Assembly (NCBI RefSeq): GCF_036178845.1
Contig: NZ_CP108070.1
Coordinates: 10,850,001 to 10,914,000, forward strand
Direction: 5' to 3'
Length of the DNA stretch: 64,000 bases
Origin: Streptomyces sp. NBC_00271
Lineage (GTDB): Bacteria > Actinomycetota > Actinomycetes > Streptomycetales > Streptomycetaceae
Of this stretch, positions 27,054 through 35,303 are shown piece by piece. Below the pieces are notes generated by a model. That model had not been told where the DNA came from. It worked only from the letters and a program-made list of their open reading frames with translations, and did not search any database. Every line of letters starts with the position of its first letter. Position 1 is the stretch's first letter. The translations under genes and the position numbers were made by a program.

Positions 27054-29747
27054 ATGACGGACGACGAGCGTGACCGCCCCACCGTGCACGCCCTGCTCGC
27101 GGACGGCACCACCGTGTGCATACGGTCCGTGCGGCCCGGTGACCACGACCAGCTGCGAGGGCTCTACGAGGAGATGTCACCGGAGCACCTCCGGCTGCGG
27201 TTCTTCGCAGCCAGTCGCCGCTCCGCCGACCTGGCCGCCGACCGGGCCGCGGCGCCGGCCCGCCCCGGCTACCGGGCGCTGCTCGCCGAGACGCAGGGCC
27301 GGGTGATCGGCCTGGCCGAGTACGAGACCGTCGACGACCCCGAGACGGCCGAGATGTCGATCGCCGTGGCCGACGGGCTGCACCACCGGGGCGTCGGCAC
27401 CCTCCTCGTCGAACACCTCGTCTCCGCCGCGCGTGCGGACGGCGTCACCACGTTCACCGCCGACGCGCTCAGCGAGAACTACGAGGTGCTGCGGCTCTTC
27501 ACCGACCTGGGCCTGCGTGCCGGACGCCGGTTCGAGGGTCCGGAGGTGCGTTGCACCATCGCGCTCGACGAGGACGACACCTATCTCGCGGCCGTCGAGG
27601 CCCGTGGCCGGGCCGCCGACGTGGCCAGCCTGGAACCGCTGCTGCGCCCCGACGCGGTCGCCGTGGTCGGCGCCGGACGCAGGCCCGGATCGGTGGGGCG
27701 GGCTCTCCTGCACCATCTGCACGCGGGGGGCTTCACCCGACGGCTCTTCGCGGTGAACCCCCACGTCTCCTCGGTCCTCGGGGTGCCTTCCTATCCGTCG
27801 GTCAGCTCGCTGCCCAAGGTCCCTGATCTCGCGGTCCTCGCCATACCCGCGGACGCCCTGCCCGCCACGGCCGAAGAGTGCGGCAAAGCCGGTGTACGGG
27901 CGCTGCTCGTGGTGACGTCCGGGCTCGACCCCGACCAGGCGGAGGCGCTCATGACCGCGTGCCGTGCCTACGGCATGCGTCTGGTCGGCCCCAACTGCCT
28001 CGGCATCTCCAACACCGACCCGAGGCTCCGCCTCGACGCCACCTTCGCGGCCGACCACCCGCGCCCCGGTACGGCGGGTGTCGCCGTACAGTCGGGTGGC
28101 GTGGGCATCGCCCTGCTCGACGGGCTGTCCCGGCTCGGCATCGGTGTGTCGTCCTTCGTGTCGCTCGGCGACAAGTACGACGTCAGCGGCAATGACATGC
28201 TCCAGTGGTGGGAGAGCGACGGTCGCACCGACCTGGCCCTGCTGCACCTGGAGTCCTTCGGCAACCCGCGGGCGTTCTCCCGCACCGCCCGGCGGGTGAC
28301 CCGCCGGATGCCCGTTCTGACGGTCGATGCGGGCCGTACCGAGGCCGGTCGCCGTGCCGCCGCCTCGCACACCGCGGCCGCCGCGACCCGGACCATGACC
28401 CGACAGGCGCTGTTCACCCAGGCGGGCATCACCGCGACCCGCTCGGTGGGCGAACTCCTCGAAACCGCCGCCCTGTTGCACGCCCAGCCGCTCCCGGCCG
28501 GGACCCGCGTGGCGATCGTCACCAACGCGGGCGGTGCGGGTGTCCTCGCGGCGGACGCGTGCGCCGAGGCCGGGCTGACCCTGCCCGCCCCCACCCCCGA
28601 ACTGATCGACGACCTGCTCGCCGTGCTGCCCGAAGGGGCGGCCGTGGGCAACCCCGTCGACGCCACGGCGGCCGTCACGGAGGACCAGCTCAGGGACTGC
28701 GTGGACCGGCTCCTGCGGTACCCGGGCATCGACACCGTGCTGCTGGCCCTCGTCCCCACCGCCATCGCCGTGGCGACCGGCGACGACCTGGTCCGCGCCG
28801 TCACCGAAGGCCCCGGACGGCGGGAACGGCCCGTCGCCGTCGTACGCCTGGAGCAGGACCTGCCGGTCAAGCTGCTGCCCGCGGGGGAGGGCGGCGCCGC
28901 CCCCTCGTACGCCGAACCGGTCGCGGCGGCACGGGCCCTGGCGCACGCCGCCCGTCGTGCGGCCTGGCTGAACCGGCCCGTGGGCACGATCCCGGAGCTG
29001 GTGGAGGTCGACACGGCCTCGGCGCACACGGTCGCCGAGACCTACCTCGCCGCCCATCCGGACGGTGGCTGGCTCGACCCGCGCACCTGCGCCGAACTCC
29101 TCGCCTGCTACGGCATACCGCAACTCCCGTGGGCCTGGGCCGAGACCGAGGACGACGCCGTCATCGCCGCCGAACGGCTGCGCGGTGCCGACGGCCGCGT
29201 GGTCATGAAGGCCCACTGGCCCGGCCTGGTCCACAAGACCGAACAGCACGCGATCCATCTCGACCTCCAGGGCGACGCCCAAGTACGCGCCGCCTTCCGG
29301 GACTTCGAGACCCGGTTCGCCGGACTCATGACCGGAGTCGTCGTCCAGCCGCTGGCCGCGCGCGGCACCGAGCTGTTCGCGGGCGTGGCGCAGGACGACG
29401 TCTTCGGCCCCCTGGTGCTGTTCGGGCTCGGCGGTACGGCGACCGAGGTGCTGGCCGACCACGCCGCCCGCCTCGCCCCGCTGACCGACCACGACGTGCA
29501 CGACCTGATCACCACGCCGCGCTGTGCACCCCTGCTGCTGGGCGCGCACGGCAGCCGGCCGGCCGATCTCCAGGGCCTCGAACAGCTCCTGCTGCGGCTG
29601 TCCCGCATGGCGGGCGACCTGCCGCAGCTCGCCGAGGCCGACTTCAACCCGGTCCTGGCGACACCCGCCGCGGTCACCGTGCTCGACGCACGCGTCCGCC
29701 TGCTGCCGCGCCGCGCCCAGGACCCCTATCTGCGCCGACTGCGCTGA
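27054..29747 (+). CDS. GNAT acetyltransferase fused to NDP-forming acyl-CoA synthetase (Pat-like)
   Basis: The 897-residue product starts after GAGGAGG. In order: an N-terminal GNAT domain (about 15-170; AVADGLHHRGVGTLLVEHLV is the acetyl-CoA pyrophosphate loop), a CoA-binding Rossmann domain (VAVVGAGRRPGSVGRAL), succinyl-CoA-ligase-like domains with the phosphohistidine-type motif AAASHTAAAATRT, and a C-terminal ATP-grasp domain (MKAHWPGLVHKTE, LFGLGGTATEVLADH). This is the plan of PatZ/SlPat-type protein lysine acetyltransferases, whose ligase part is often inactive but senses acetyl-CoA. A likely target is the AMP-forming synthetase at 47547. First gene of a three-gene operon. Confidence 0.88.
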   Translation: MTDDERDRPTVHALLADGTTVCIRSVRPGDHDQLRGLYEEMSPEHLRLRFFAASRRSADLAADRAAAPARPGYRALLAETQGRVIGLAEYETVDDPETAEMSIAVADGLHHRGVGTLLVEHLVSAARADGVTTFTADALSENYEVLRLFTDLGLRAGRRFEGPEVRCTIALDEDDTYLAAVEARGRAADVASLEPLLRPDAVAVVGAGRRPGSVGRALLHHLHAGGFTRRLFAVNPHVSSVLGVPSYPSVSSLPKVPDLAVLAIPADALPATAEECGKAGVRALLVVTSGLDPDQAEALMTACRAYGMRLVGPNCLGISNTDPRLRLDATFAADHPRPGTAGVAVQSGGVGIALLDGLSRLGIGVSSFVSLGDKYDVSGNDMLQWWESDGRTDLALLHLESFGNPRAFSRTARRVTRRMPVLTVDAGRTEAGRRAAASHTAAAATRTMTRQALFTQAGITATRSVGELLETAALLHAQPLPAGTRVAIVTNAGGAGVLAADACAEAGLTLPAPTPELIDDLLAVLPEGAAVGNPVDATAAVTEDQLRDCVDRLLRYPGIDTVLLALVPTAIAVATGDDLVRAVTEGPGRRERPVAVVRLEQDLPVKLLPAGEGGAAPSYAEPVAAARALAHAARRAAWLNRPVGTIPELVEVDTASAHTVAETYLAAHPDGGWLDPRTCAELLACYGIPQLPWAWAETEDDAVIAAERLRGADGRVVMKAHWPGLVHKTEQHAIHLDLQGDAQVRAAFRDFETRFAGLMTGVVVQPLAARGTELFAGVAQDDVFGPLVLFGLGGTATEVLADHAARLAPLTDHDVHDLITTPRCAPLLLGAHGSRPADLQGLEQLLLRLSRMAGDLPQLAEADFNPVLATPAAVTVLDARVRLLPRRAQDPYLRRLR

Positions 29748-29759
29748 GGAGGAACAGAC

Positions 29760-30491
29760 ATGAGGCAGAACAAGGTCGGATCGGTGATGGCCACGGAGGT
29801 CGTCACGGCCCGGTACGGCACTCCCTTCAAGGAAGTGGCACGGTTGCTCACCGAGCACCGCATCAGCGGGCTGCCTGTGATCGACGAGGACGACAAGGTC
29901 CTTGGTGTGATCTCCGAGACCGACCTCATGGTCCGGCAGGCGGGCGTCCCTGATCCCTACGAGACGCCGCGCCGCTTCCGGTTCACCGGGCCGACCCGCG
30001 GAGCGCGACGGCAGGCCGCGAAGGGGCACGCACGTACAGCCGGACAGCTGATGTCCGTGCCACCGGTCACCGTGCACGCCGACGAAACCATCGCCGAGGC
30101 CGCCCGGACCATGGCGCGCAGTCGCGTGGAGCGGCTGCCGGTGGTGGACGACGAGGACCGGGTCGTCGGCATCGTCACCCGCCGCGACCTGATCCAGGTC
30201 TTCCTGCAGCCGGACGACGTGATCCGCCGTGAGGTGATCGACGAGGTGCTGGTCCGCACGCTGTGGTTGAGCCCCTCGACCGTCGAGGTCGCTGTGTACG
30301 ACGGGGTCGTCACGCTGACCGGCCATGTGGAGCGCAGGAGCGAGGCGGAGATCGCCGCCTCCATGACCGACCGGATCGACGGAGTGGTCGCGGTGGTCGA
30401 CAGGCTGACCTACCGACTGGACGACTCGCACCTGCGGCCGGACGAGCCGGCTCTGCACGGTGTCACCGAGGAATGGCTGCGCAAGCTGTGA
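29760..30491 (+). CDS. Tandem CBS domain protein with C-terminal BON domain
   Basis: 243 residues, starting MRQNKVGSVMATEVV twelve bases after the Pat-like gene, with GAGGA before the ATG. First CBS about 8-62 (RISGLPVIDEDDKVLGVISE), second about 98-155 (RVERLPVVDDEDRVVGIVTR), BON about 160-228 (VYDGVVTLTGHVERR). The linker between the CBS domains is rich in Arg and Lys (RRFRFTGPTRGARRQAAK), longer than in its paralogues. Adenylate sensing is inferred. Confidence 0.88.
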   Translation: MRQNKVGSVMATEVVTARYGTPFKEVARLLTEHRISGLPVIDEDDKVLGVISETDLMVRQAGVPDPYETPRRFRFTGPTRGARRQAAKGHARTAGQLMSVPPVTVHADETIAEAARTMARSRVERLPVVDDEDRVVGIVTRRDLIQVFLQPDDVIRREVIDEVLVRTLWLSPSTVEVAVYDGVVTLTGHVERRSEAEIAASMTDRIDGVVAVVDRLTYRLDDSHLRPDEPALHGVTEEWLRKL

Positions 30492-30517
30492 AGCAGGGCG
30501 AGAGGAGGGGTACCGCC

Positions 30518-31027
30518 ATGCCGACCAAGGTACTTGTCGCCTATGGGACGACGAACGGATCGACGGCGCGGATCGCGGAGACCATCGCGGATGTCCTGCG
30601 CAAGGGGGGCGTGCCCACCGAGGCGGTGCCCGCTCACTCGGTGACGGACGTCGAGCCGTACGACGCCGTGGTCGTGGGCGGTGGACTGTATGCGGGACGC
30701 TGGCACAAGGACGCCCGCCGCTTCGTCCGTCGGCATGGCCGTGTGCTCGCCGGGCGTCCGCTGTGGTTCTTCAGCAGCGGTCCGCTCGACGCCTCGGCCA
30801 CCGAGAAGGACATTCCGCCCGTCCCCGGTGTGCGGCGGGTCATGACCCGGCTCGGTGTCCGTGCGCACGTCACGTTCGGGGGCTGCCTGGAGGAAGGGGC
30901 AAAGGGATTCGTCGCCCGGAAGATCGTTTCCTCCGGGAAGGGCGGGGACTTCCGTGACTTCGGGCAGATCAAGGCGTGGGCCACGGACATCGGAAGCGAA
31001 CTGGCGTCCGGGCTGCGGTCGGATTGA
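30518..31027 (+). CDS. Flavodoxin-domain protein (HemG-like)
   Basis: 169 residues. The FMN phosphate loop is YGTTNGSTARIAETI (about 9-23), followed by DAVVVGGGLYAGRWHKDARRF and FFSSGPLD, as in flavodoxin-like proteins related to menaquinone-dependent protoporphyrinogen oxidase (HemG) and to Rv-type DosR-linked flavodoxins. It probably carries electrons with FMN; the partner is unknown. AGAGGAGG precedes the ATG. Last gene of the Pat-CBS-flavodoxin operon, followed by a perfect hairpin. Confidence 0.85.
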   Translation: MPTKVLVAYGTTNGSTARIAETIADVLRKGGVPTEAVPAHSVTDVEPYDAVVVGGGLYAGRWHKDARRFVRRHGRVLAGRPLWFFSSGPLDASATEKDIPPVPGVRRVMTRLGVRAHVTFGGCLEEGAKGFVARKIVSSGKGGDFRDFGQIKAWATDIGSELASGLRSD

Positions 31028-31047
31028 ACCCGTGCCGCTTCGGGACC

Positions 31048-31078
31048 GGGCGCAACCGGAACCATTCCGGTTGCGCCC
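31048..31078 (+). terminator. Perfect 14-bp hairpin terminator
   Basis: Stem of 14 bp (31048-31061 with 31065-31078; left arm GGGCGCAACCGGAA) and a three-base CCA loop, 20 bp after the flavodoxin stop. No T-run follows. It separates this operon from the DevS-like kinase gene. Confidence 0.85.
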
Positions 31079-31258
31079 TCACGCCGACCTGTTGCGTGAC
31101 GCGACCGGACGGGAACCCGACGGCGGCCCGATGGGCTGAACTACGTTCAATTCCCGTCGTCGGAGCAGTGCGTGGTGCTGCCGAGGCCTCCCAGGCAGTA
31201 CCGTGAGCGCAGGCGAACTGGTGCGCGGCCTTGTCCGCTTGATGGGCCGGAGGAAGCG

Positions 31259-33019
31259 ATGGGCGCGGATACGCGTGGGGGATCCGAGCAGCATCTGCCC
31301 AAGCTCCGCCTCGACGAACTGCTGGGCGAGCTGCAGGTGCGCATCGACGCCGTCCGAGGCACCCGGGACCGCCTGCACAGCCTGCTGGAGGCCGTCCTGT
31401 CCGTCGGACGGGAGCTGGACCTGCCCCAGGTGCTGCGCAGCATCGTCGAGGCCGCGGTGGTCCTGGTGGACGCCGAGTACGGCGCCCTGGGTGTGATCGG
31501 CGGCGACCGGAAGCTGTCCGCGTTCATCACCGTCGGCATCGACGAGGAGCGGCGGTCCGAGATCGGGGCGCTGCCCAGCGGGCACGGGCTCCTCGGAGAG
31601 CTGATCCGGCACCCGGTGCCCCTGAGGCTGCCGGAGCTCTCCGAGCACCCCGAGTCGTACGGCTTCCCCGCCCACCATCCGCCGATGCACTCCTTCCTCG
31701 GCGTACCGATCCGGGTGCGCGACGAGGTTTTCGGGAACCTCTACCTCACCGAGAAGCGCAACGAGCGGGAGTTCGACGCGGAGGACGAGTCCGTGCTGTC
31801 GACGCTGGCCGTGGCCGCCGGCGTCGCCATCGAGAACGCACGGCTGTACGAGGAGACCAGGCTTCGCGAACGCTGGCAGCGGGCCAGCGGGAAAGTCACC
31901 AGCATCCTGCTCACCGGCGCGCCGAGCGCGGAGGTGCTGGAACTCATCGTCGACGAGGCCCGGAAGATCGTCTCCGCGGACATGGGCATGATCGCGGAGA
32001 GCGTACTGGGCGAGGAGGCGCTGCGGCCCGCGCTGGCCGTCGGGCTCGGCGCGGAGCAGCGCGGCGGCCTGGTGATGTCGGCCCGGGACGGCTTCGTCGG
32101 AGCCGCGCTGAGCTCCGCGGAGCCTGTGGTCAGCGCCGACATCGCACACGACGCCCGTGCGGGCGAGGGCGAAGCCCAGTGGGCCGAGCTCGGACCCGTC
32201 GTGGCGGTGCCGCTCGGTACCAGCGGGAAGGCTCGGGGCGTGCTGCTGCTCGGGCGGGTCCAGGGCGGCGCACCCTTCGGGCATGTGGACACCGGACCAC
32301 TGCTCGGGTTCGCCGACCAGGCCGCACTGGCACTGGAGCTGGCCGAGCGACGGCGGGACGCGGAACAGATCGCCCTGCTCCAGGACCGCGACCGCATCGC
32401 CCGGGACCTGCACGACCTCGCCATCCAGCGGCTCTTCGCGGCCGGCATGACACTGCAGAGCGCCCAGCGCTTCATGGAGCATGCCGAGGGCATGGAGCGA
32501 CTGACACGGACCGTCGACGACCTCGACGACACCATCAAGATCATCCGGTCCACGATCTTCGGCCTGCGGACGCACGGCGGGGCCGGCCGGGAGGGCAACG
32601 GCCTGCGCGGCCGGGTCTCCGAGGCGGTCACGGCCGCGACCACGTCGTTCGGGTTCGCGCCCGCGCTGCGGATCGAGGGGCTCGTCGAGACCGATGTTCC
32701 CGGGGACGTCGCCGACCACGCCGTCGCGGTGCTCGGTGAAGCGCTGAGCAATGCGGCCCGGCACTCCGGAGCGCACGCCGTCGACGTCCGACTCCAGTGC
32801 TCCGGGGGCGAGTTGACGCTCACCGTGACGGACGACGGCTGCGGGGTGTCGGGTGACGTACGGCGCAGCGGGCTGAAGAACATGGAGGAGCGGGCCGTCG
32901 TCCTCGGGGGCGTACTGACGCTCGGCGAGCGGCCCGAGGGCGGTGGCACGCGGCTGGTGTGGCGGGTACCGGTGGGCGCACCCAGCGCGGGTCCGGGGCC
33001 CGGTCCCGCGAACGGCTGA
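31259..33019 (+). CDS. DevS/DosT-like GAF-GAF sensor histidine kinase
   Basis: The start is ATG 31259 after GGAGGAAGC. The 586 residues hold two GAF domains (about 55-200 and 220-365), an HisKA_3 dimerisation helix (RDRIARDLHDLAIQRLF, His385) and an HATPase (LGEALSNAARHSGAHAVDV, DDGCGVSGD, GGTRLVWRVP). GAF-A contains GFPAHHPPMHSFLGVP (His139/His140), the segment that holds the proximal haem histidine in mycobacterial DevS. A haem-based O2/NO/CO or redox sensor is therefore inferred. The gene converges on the DevR-like regulator, its likely partner (OsdK/OsdR in S. coelicolor). Confidence 0.9.
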   Translation: MGADTRGGSEQHLPKLRLDELLGELQVRIDAVRGTRDRLHSLLEAVLSVGRELDLPQVLRSIVEAAVVLVDAEYGALGVIGGDRKLSAFITVGIDEERRSEIGALPSGHGLLGELIRHPVPLRLPELSEHPESYGFPAHHPPMHSFLGVPIRVRDEVFGNLYLTEKRNEREFDAEDESVLSTLAVAAGVAIENARLYEETRLRERWQRASGKVTSILLTGAPSAEVLELIVDEARKIVSADMGMIAESVLGEEALRPALAVGLGAEQRGGLVMSARDGFVGAALSSAEPVVSADIAHDARAGEGEAQWAELGPVVAVPLGTSGKARGVLLLGRVQGGAPFGHVDTGPLLGFADQAALALELAERRRDAEQIALLQDRDRIARDLHDLAIQRLFAAGMTLQSAQRFMEHAEGMERLTRTVDDLDDTIKIIRSTIFGLRTHGGAGREGNGLRGRVSEAVTAATTSFGFAPALRIEGLVETDVPGDVADHAVAVLGEALSNAARHSGAHAVDVRLQCSGGELTLTVTDDGCGVSGDVRRSGLKNMEERAVVLGGVLTLGERPEGGGTRLVWRVPVGAPSAGPGPGPANG

Positions 33020-33089
33020 GACTGCCGGTGACCTTGTGCGTCCGGTGTCCGTCGGCTGCGGGTGACGGGGGCTGGTCGCGCAGGTCACC

Positions 33090-33106
33090 GCGCCCCTGAA
33101 GGGCGC
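33090..33106. terminator. Bidirectional hairpin between kinase and regulator genes
   Basis: GCGCCC-CTGAA-GGGCGC, a 6-bp GC stem with a five-base loop, between the convergent kinase stop (33019) and regulator stop (33115). Modest in size but well placed. Confidence 0.45.
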
Positions 33107-33114
33107 TCCCGGGG

Positions 33115-33816
33115 TCAGCGAGTCTGGTGGTCGGCGGTGTCGGGGTGCTCCAACTGGCTGGCCAGGACCGCCGCCTGGACCCTGCGCTGGACGCCTAGTT
33201 TGGCCAGCAGCCGGGAGATGTGGTTCTTCACCGTCTTCTCGGACAGGTAGAGCTTCTTGCCGATCTCACGGTTGGTGAGCCCGTCCCCGATCAGCGTGAG
33301 GATGTCGCGCTCGCGGGGCGAGAGGCCGGCGAGTTCGGGAGCGAGTGCCGGGGCCTCGGTGGGGTCCGCGCGCAGGGACCGCATGAGCCGGGCCGTCGTC
33401 GTGGGGTCCAGCATCGACTGGCCGGAAGCCACGGTGCGGACCGCCGCGACCAGGTCGGAGCCCTTGATCTGCTTGAGCACGTACCCCGAGGCTCCGGCCA
33501 TGATCGCGTCGAGCAGGGCTTCCTCGTCGTCGAACGACGTCAGCATCAGACAGGCCAGCTCCGGCATCTGGCTGCGCAGCTCCCGGCAGACGCTGATCCC
33601 GTCGCCGTCCGGCAGGCGTACGTCCAGGACGGCCACGTCGGGCCGCAGCGCCGGGCCGCGCACCAGCGCGTGCTCGACGCTGCCCGCGTCGCCGACCACC
33701 GAGATGTCCGGCTCGGCTTCCAGGAGATCGGCCAGACCGCGGCGCACCACCTCGTGGTCGTCCAGCAGGAAGACCCGGATGGGGTTCCGTTCCGTGAAGG
33801 TGCGCGCCTCGGCCAT
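33115..33816 (-). CDS. DevR/OsdR-like NarL-family response regulator
   Basis: 233 residues. Receiver domain with acidic pair Asp19-Asp20, phosphoacceptor Asp65 (VAVLDVRLPDGDG), Thr93 and Lys115, then an LuxR/NarL HTH (about 165-225). The recognition helix LSEKTVKNHISRLLAKLG is nearly identical to that of mycobacterial DevR (EKTVKN...SRLLAKLG), so a GGG...CCC palindrome is a reasonable operator. A perfect box sits 89 bp upstream, suggesting autoregulation as in DevR. The partner kinase is at 31259-33019. It is the best candidate for controlling the whole island. Confidence 0.92.
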   Translation of the reverse strand: MAEARTFTERNPIRVFLLDDHEVVRRGLADLLEAEPDISVVGDAGSVEHALVRGPALRPDVAVLDVRLPDGDGISVCRELRSQMPELACLMLTSFDDEEALLDAIMAGASGYVLKQIKGSDLVAAVRTVASGQSMLDPTTTARLMRSLRADPTEAPALAPELAGLSPRERDILTLIGDGLTNREIGKKLYLSEKTVKNHISRLLAKLGVQRRVQAAVLASQLEHPDTADHQTR

Positions 33817-33904
33817 GAGGACCCCTTGTTCAGTTTCAGTGGTGGATTGCGGACCACGAGCGGGTTGTGACGACGATCATCACGCTCCGGGGCCGAACGC
33901 ACTA

Positions 33905-33918
33905 GGGCCGACCGGCCC
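33905..33918. promoter_or_regulatory. OsdR/DevR-like box GGGCCGACCGGCCC upstream of devR-like gene
   Basis: A perfect palindrome 89-102 bp before the regulator start (minus strand). A partial box GGGCCGAACGCACT (33890-33903) lies nearer the gene. This supports autoregulation. Confidence 0.72.
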
Positions 33919-33950
33919 AACTTGAGAGCGGTCCTGGAATCGACCGCCGG

Positions 33951-34613
33951 TCACCGCTCCTGCTGCCCGGACGGCCCTGTCAGTTCGAACTCGACGTCCA
34001 CCACACCTTCGACGGACCGCACCAGGCGCGCGGCCACGGGCACCAACGAGGTGTCCCGGACACGCCCGGTGAGGGTGACGACCCCGTCCTGCACCTGTAC
34101 CCGCACGGGTGCCGACGGCGCACGGAACAGATACGACACCACTTCGCGGCGCACCTCCTCGGCGATGTCCTCGTCGCCCCGCAGGAACACCTTCAGAAGG
34201 TCGCCGCGGCTGACGACGCCTTCCAGCAGGCCCATGTCGTCGACGACGGGGAGTCGCTTGACCTTGGCGTGCGCCATGGTCCGTGCGGCCTGCGCGAGAG
34301 TCGCGTTCGCCTGGACGGTGACGGCCGGGGCCGTCATCAGGTCCTCGGCGGTCACGGCGCCGGCCTTGGCGAGATCGGACAGTCGCCGCAGCTGCGTGTG
34401 CCGGTCCGGATCACTGTCGCGGAACTCCTCCTTGGGGAGCAGATCGGCCTCCGAGACCACGCCGATCACCCGGCCCTCGCCCTCCAGGACGGGCAGTGCG
34501 CTGACCTTCCACTGCTCCATCAACTGCACGATCTCTTTGAAGTTGGCCTTCCGGCCGATGGCGGCGACGGTGTGGGTCATCACGTCGCTGACGATGTGCG
34601 GGGTGCCGTGCAC
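33951..34613 (-). CDS. Tandem CBS domain protein with C-terminal BON domain
   Basis: 220 residues with a GTG start after CCGAGGAGGCACC. CBS 1 about 8-60 (KVSALPVLEGEGRVIGVVSE), CBS 2 about 90-145 (KVKRLPVVDDMGLLEGVVSR), BON about 150-212 (VQDGVVTLTGRVRDTSLVPV). Its first linker carries DRHTQLRRLSDLAKAG, unlike its paralogues. It is 28 bp downstream of the cyclic-nucleotide-binding protein gene and probably co-transcribed with it. Confidence 0.87.
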   Translation of the reverse strand: MHGTPHIVSDVMTHTVAAIGRKANFKEIVQLMEQWKVSALPVLEGEGRVIGVVSEADLLPKEEFRDSDPDRHTQLRRLSDLAKAGAVTAEDLMTAPAVTVQANATLAQAARTMAHAKVKRLPVVDDMGLLEGVVSRGDLLKVFLRGDEDIAEEVRREVVSYLFRAPSAPVRVQVQDGVVTLTGRVRDTSLVPVAARLVRSVEGVVDVEFELTGPSGQQER

Positions 34614-34641
34614 GGTGCCTCCTCGGTGGATTGCGACGTGG

Positions 34642-35082
34642 TCAGCTGAGACTTCCGCTGCCGTAGGGCGCGTACATGTCCAACAGCCGGGTCCTGGCCG
34701 ATCGCAGTCGGCGGGCGACCGTGTCTCCCACCCACTGACTCACGGCCATTCCCAGCGCCGGATCGGCCTGACACATCTCGCGGACGGCTTCGGCGTCGAA
34801 CTCGTACGCGCGCACCGGACTCGTGGCCTCGGCGCCCAGGTGCCAGGTGTGCGGTCCGAACAGCCAGGACCAGCCGACGAGTTCGTTGTGCCCGACGGTC
34901 TCGATGAGGGCCGCGCGGCGGCCGGGCACGCGCATGTCGAGGGCCACCGTGCCGGTACGGATGATCCAGAACCGGTCCGCTCGCCGGCCCTCCTCGAACA
35001 GGCGGGTTCCCAGCGGGAACGACACCTCCCGGGCGACGTGCATCAGCCGCTCGCCGTGCTCGGCGGGCAATGCCCGCAACAT
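34642..35082 (-). CDS. Stand-alone cyclic-nucleotide-binding (Crp-like) domain protein, start uncertain
   Basis: From ATG 35082 the product is 146 residues: a cNMP-binding beta-roll (FPLGTRLFEEGRRADRFWIIRTGTVALDM, then GHNELVGWSWLFGPHTW and RAYEFDAEAVREMC) and a C-terminal helix, with no DNA-binding domain. The only good Shine-Dalgarno/ATG pair (GAGGAAGAGGA then ATG 35105, MNASPLP) is out of frame with this body by two bases. Either translation begins poorly at 35082, or there is a small indel near the start. The family may sense cAMP; ligand binding is not shown by sequence alone. Confidence 0.65.
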   Translation of the reverse strand: MLRALPAEHGERLMHVAREVSFPLGTRLFEEGRRADRFWIIRTGTVALDMRVPGRRAALIETVGHNELVGWSWLFGPHTWHLGAEATSPVRAYEFDAEAVREMCQADPALGMAVSQWVGDTVARRLRSARTRLLDMYAPYGSGSLS

Positions 35083-35189
35083 GCTGGAAGTGGGGAAGCG
35101 TTCATGATCGTGTCCTCTTCCTCGAGCTCCTCTTCCAGGAGCGCGACCCTGCCACCTCCAATCTCTGCTCCCGCCCCCCCTTCCACCAT

Positions 35190-35226
35190 GGGCCGAAGGG
35201 CCCCTCGGAAGGGCCTGCCCGGCCCC
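35190..35226. promoter_or_regulatory. OsdR/DevR-like tandem boxes between cNMP and USP-ppdK genes
   Basis: GGGCCGAAGGGCCC (35190-35203) and a weaker GGGCCTGCCCGGCCCC (35211-35226), centres 22 bp apart. The second is followed by the same CTGCAC found after box 2 at 15734. They lie 78-114 bp before the USP start at 35304 and about 110 bp before the minus-strand gene. Confidence 0.65.
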
Positions 35227-35303
35227 TGCACCCGGGCACGGCCCGGTATCAGGCTCGATGGGAGAAGAGGAATCCACCGGCATGCACGCAGGAGGTGCGG
35301 ACC

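Noticed and set aside
23823..29747. Very long open frame of 1974 codons on the plus strand
   Set aside because: Its first half is an Arg/Pro-rich out-of-frame shadow of the GH65 gene. Only the part from 27054 has domains and a ribosome site, and that is the called gene.
31120..31140. Possible operator before the DevS-like kinase (GGCCCGATGGGCTG)
   Set aside because: It has CCC...GGG rather than GGG...CCC symmetry, so it does not belong to the box family.
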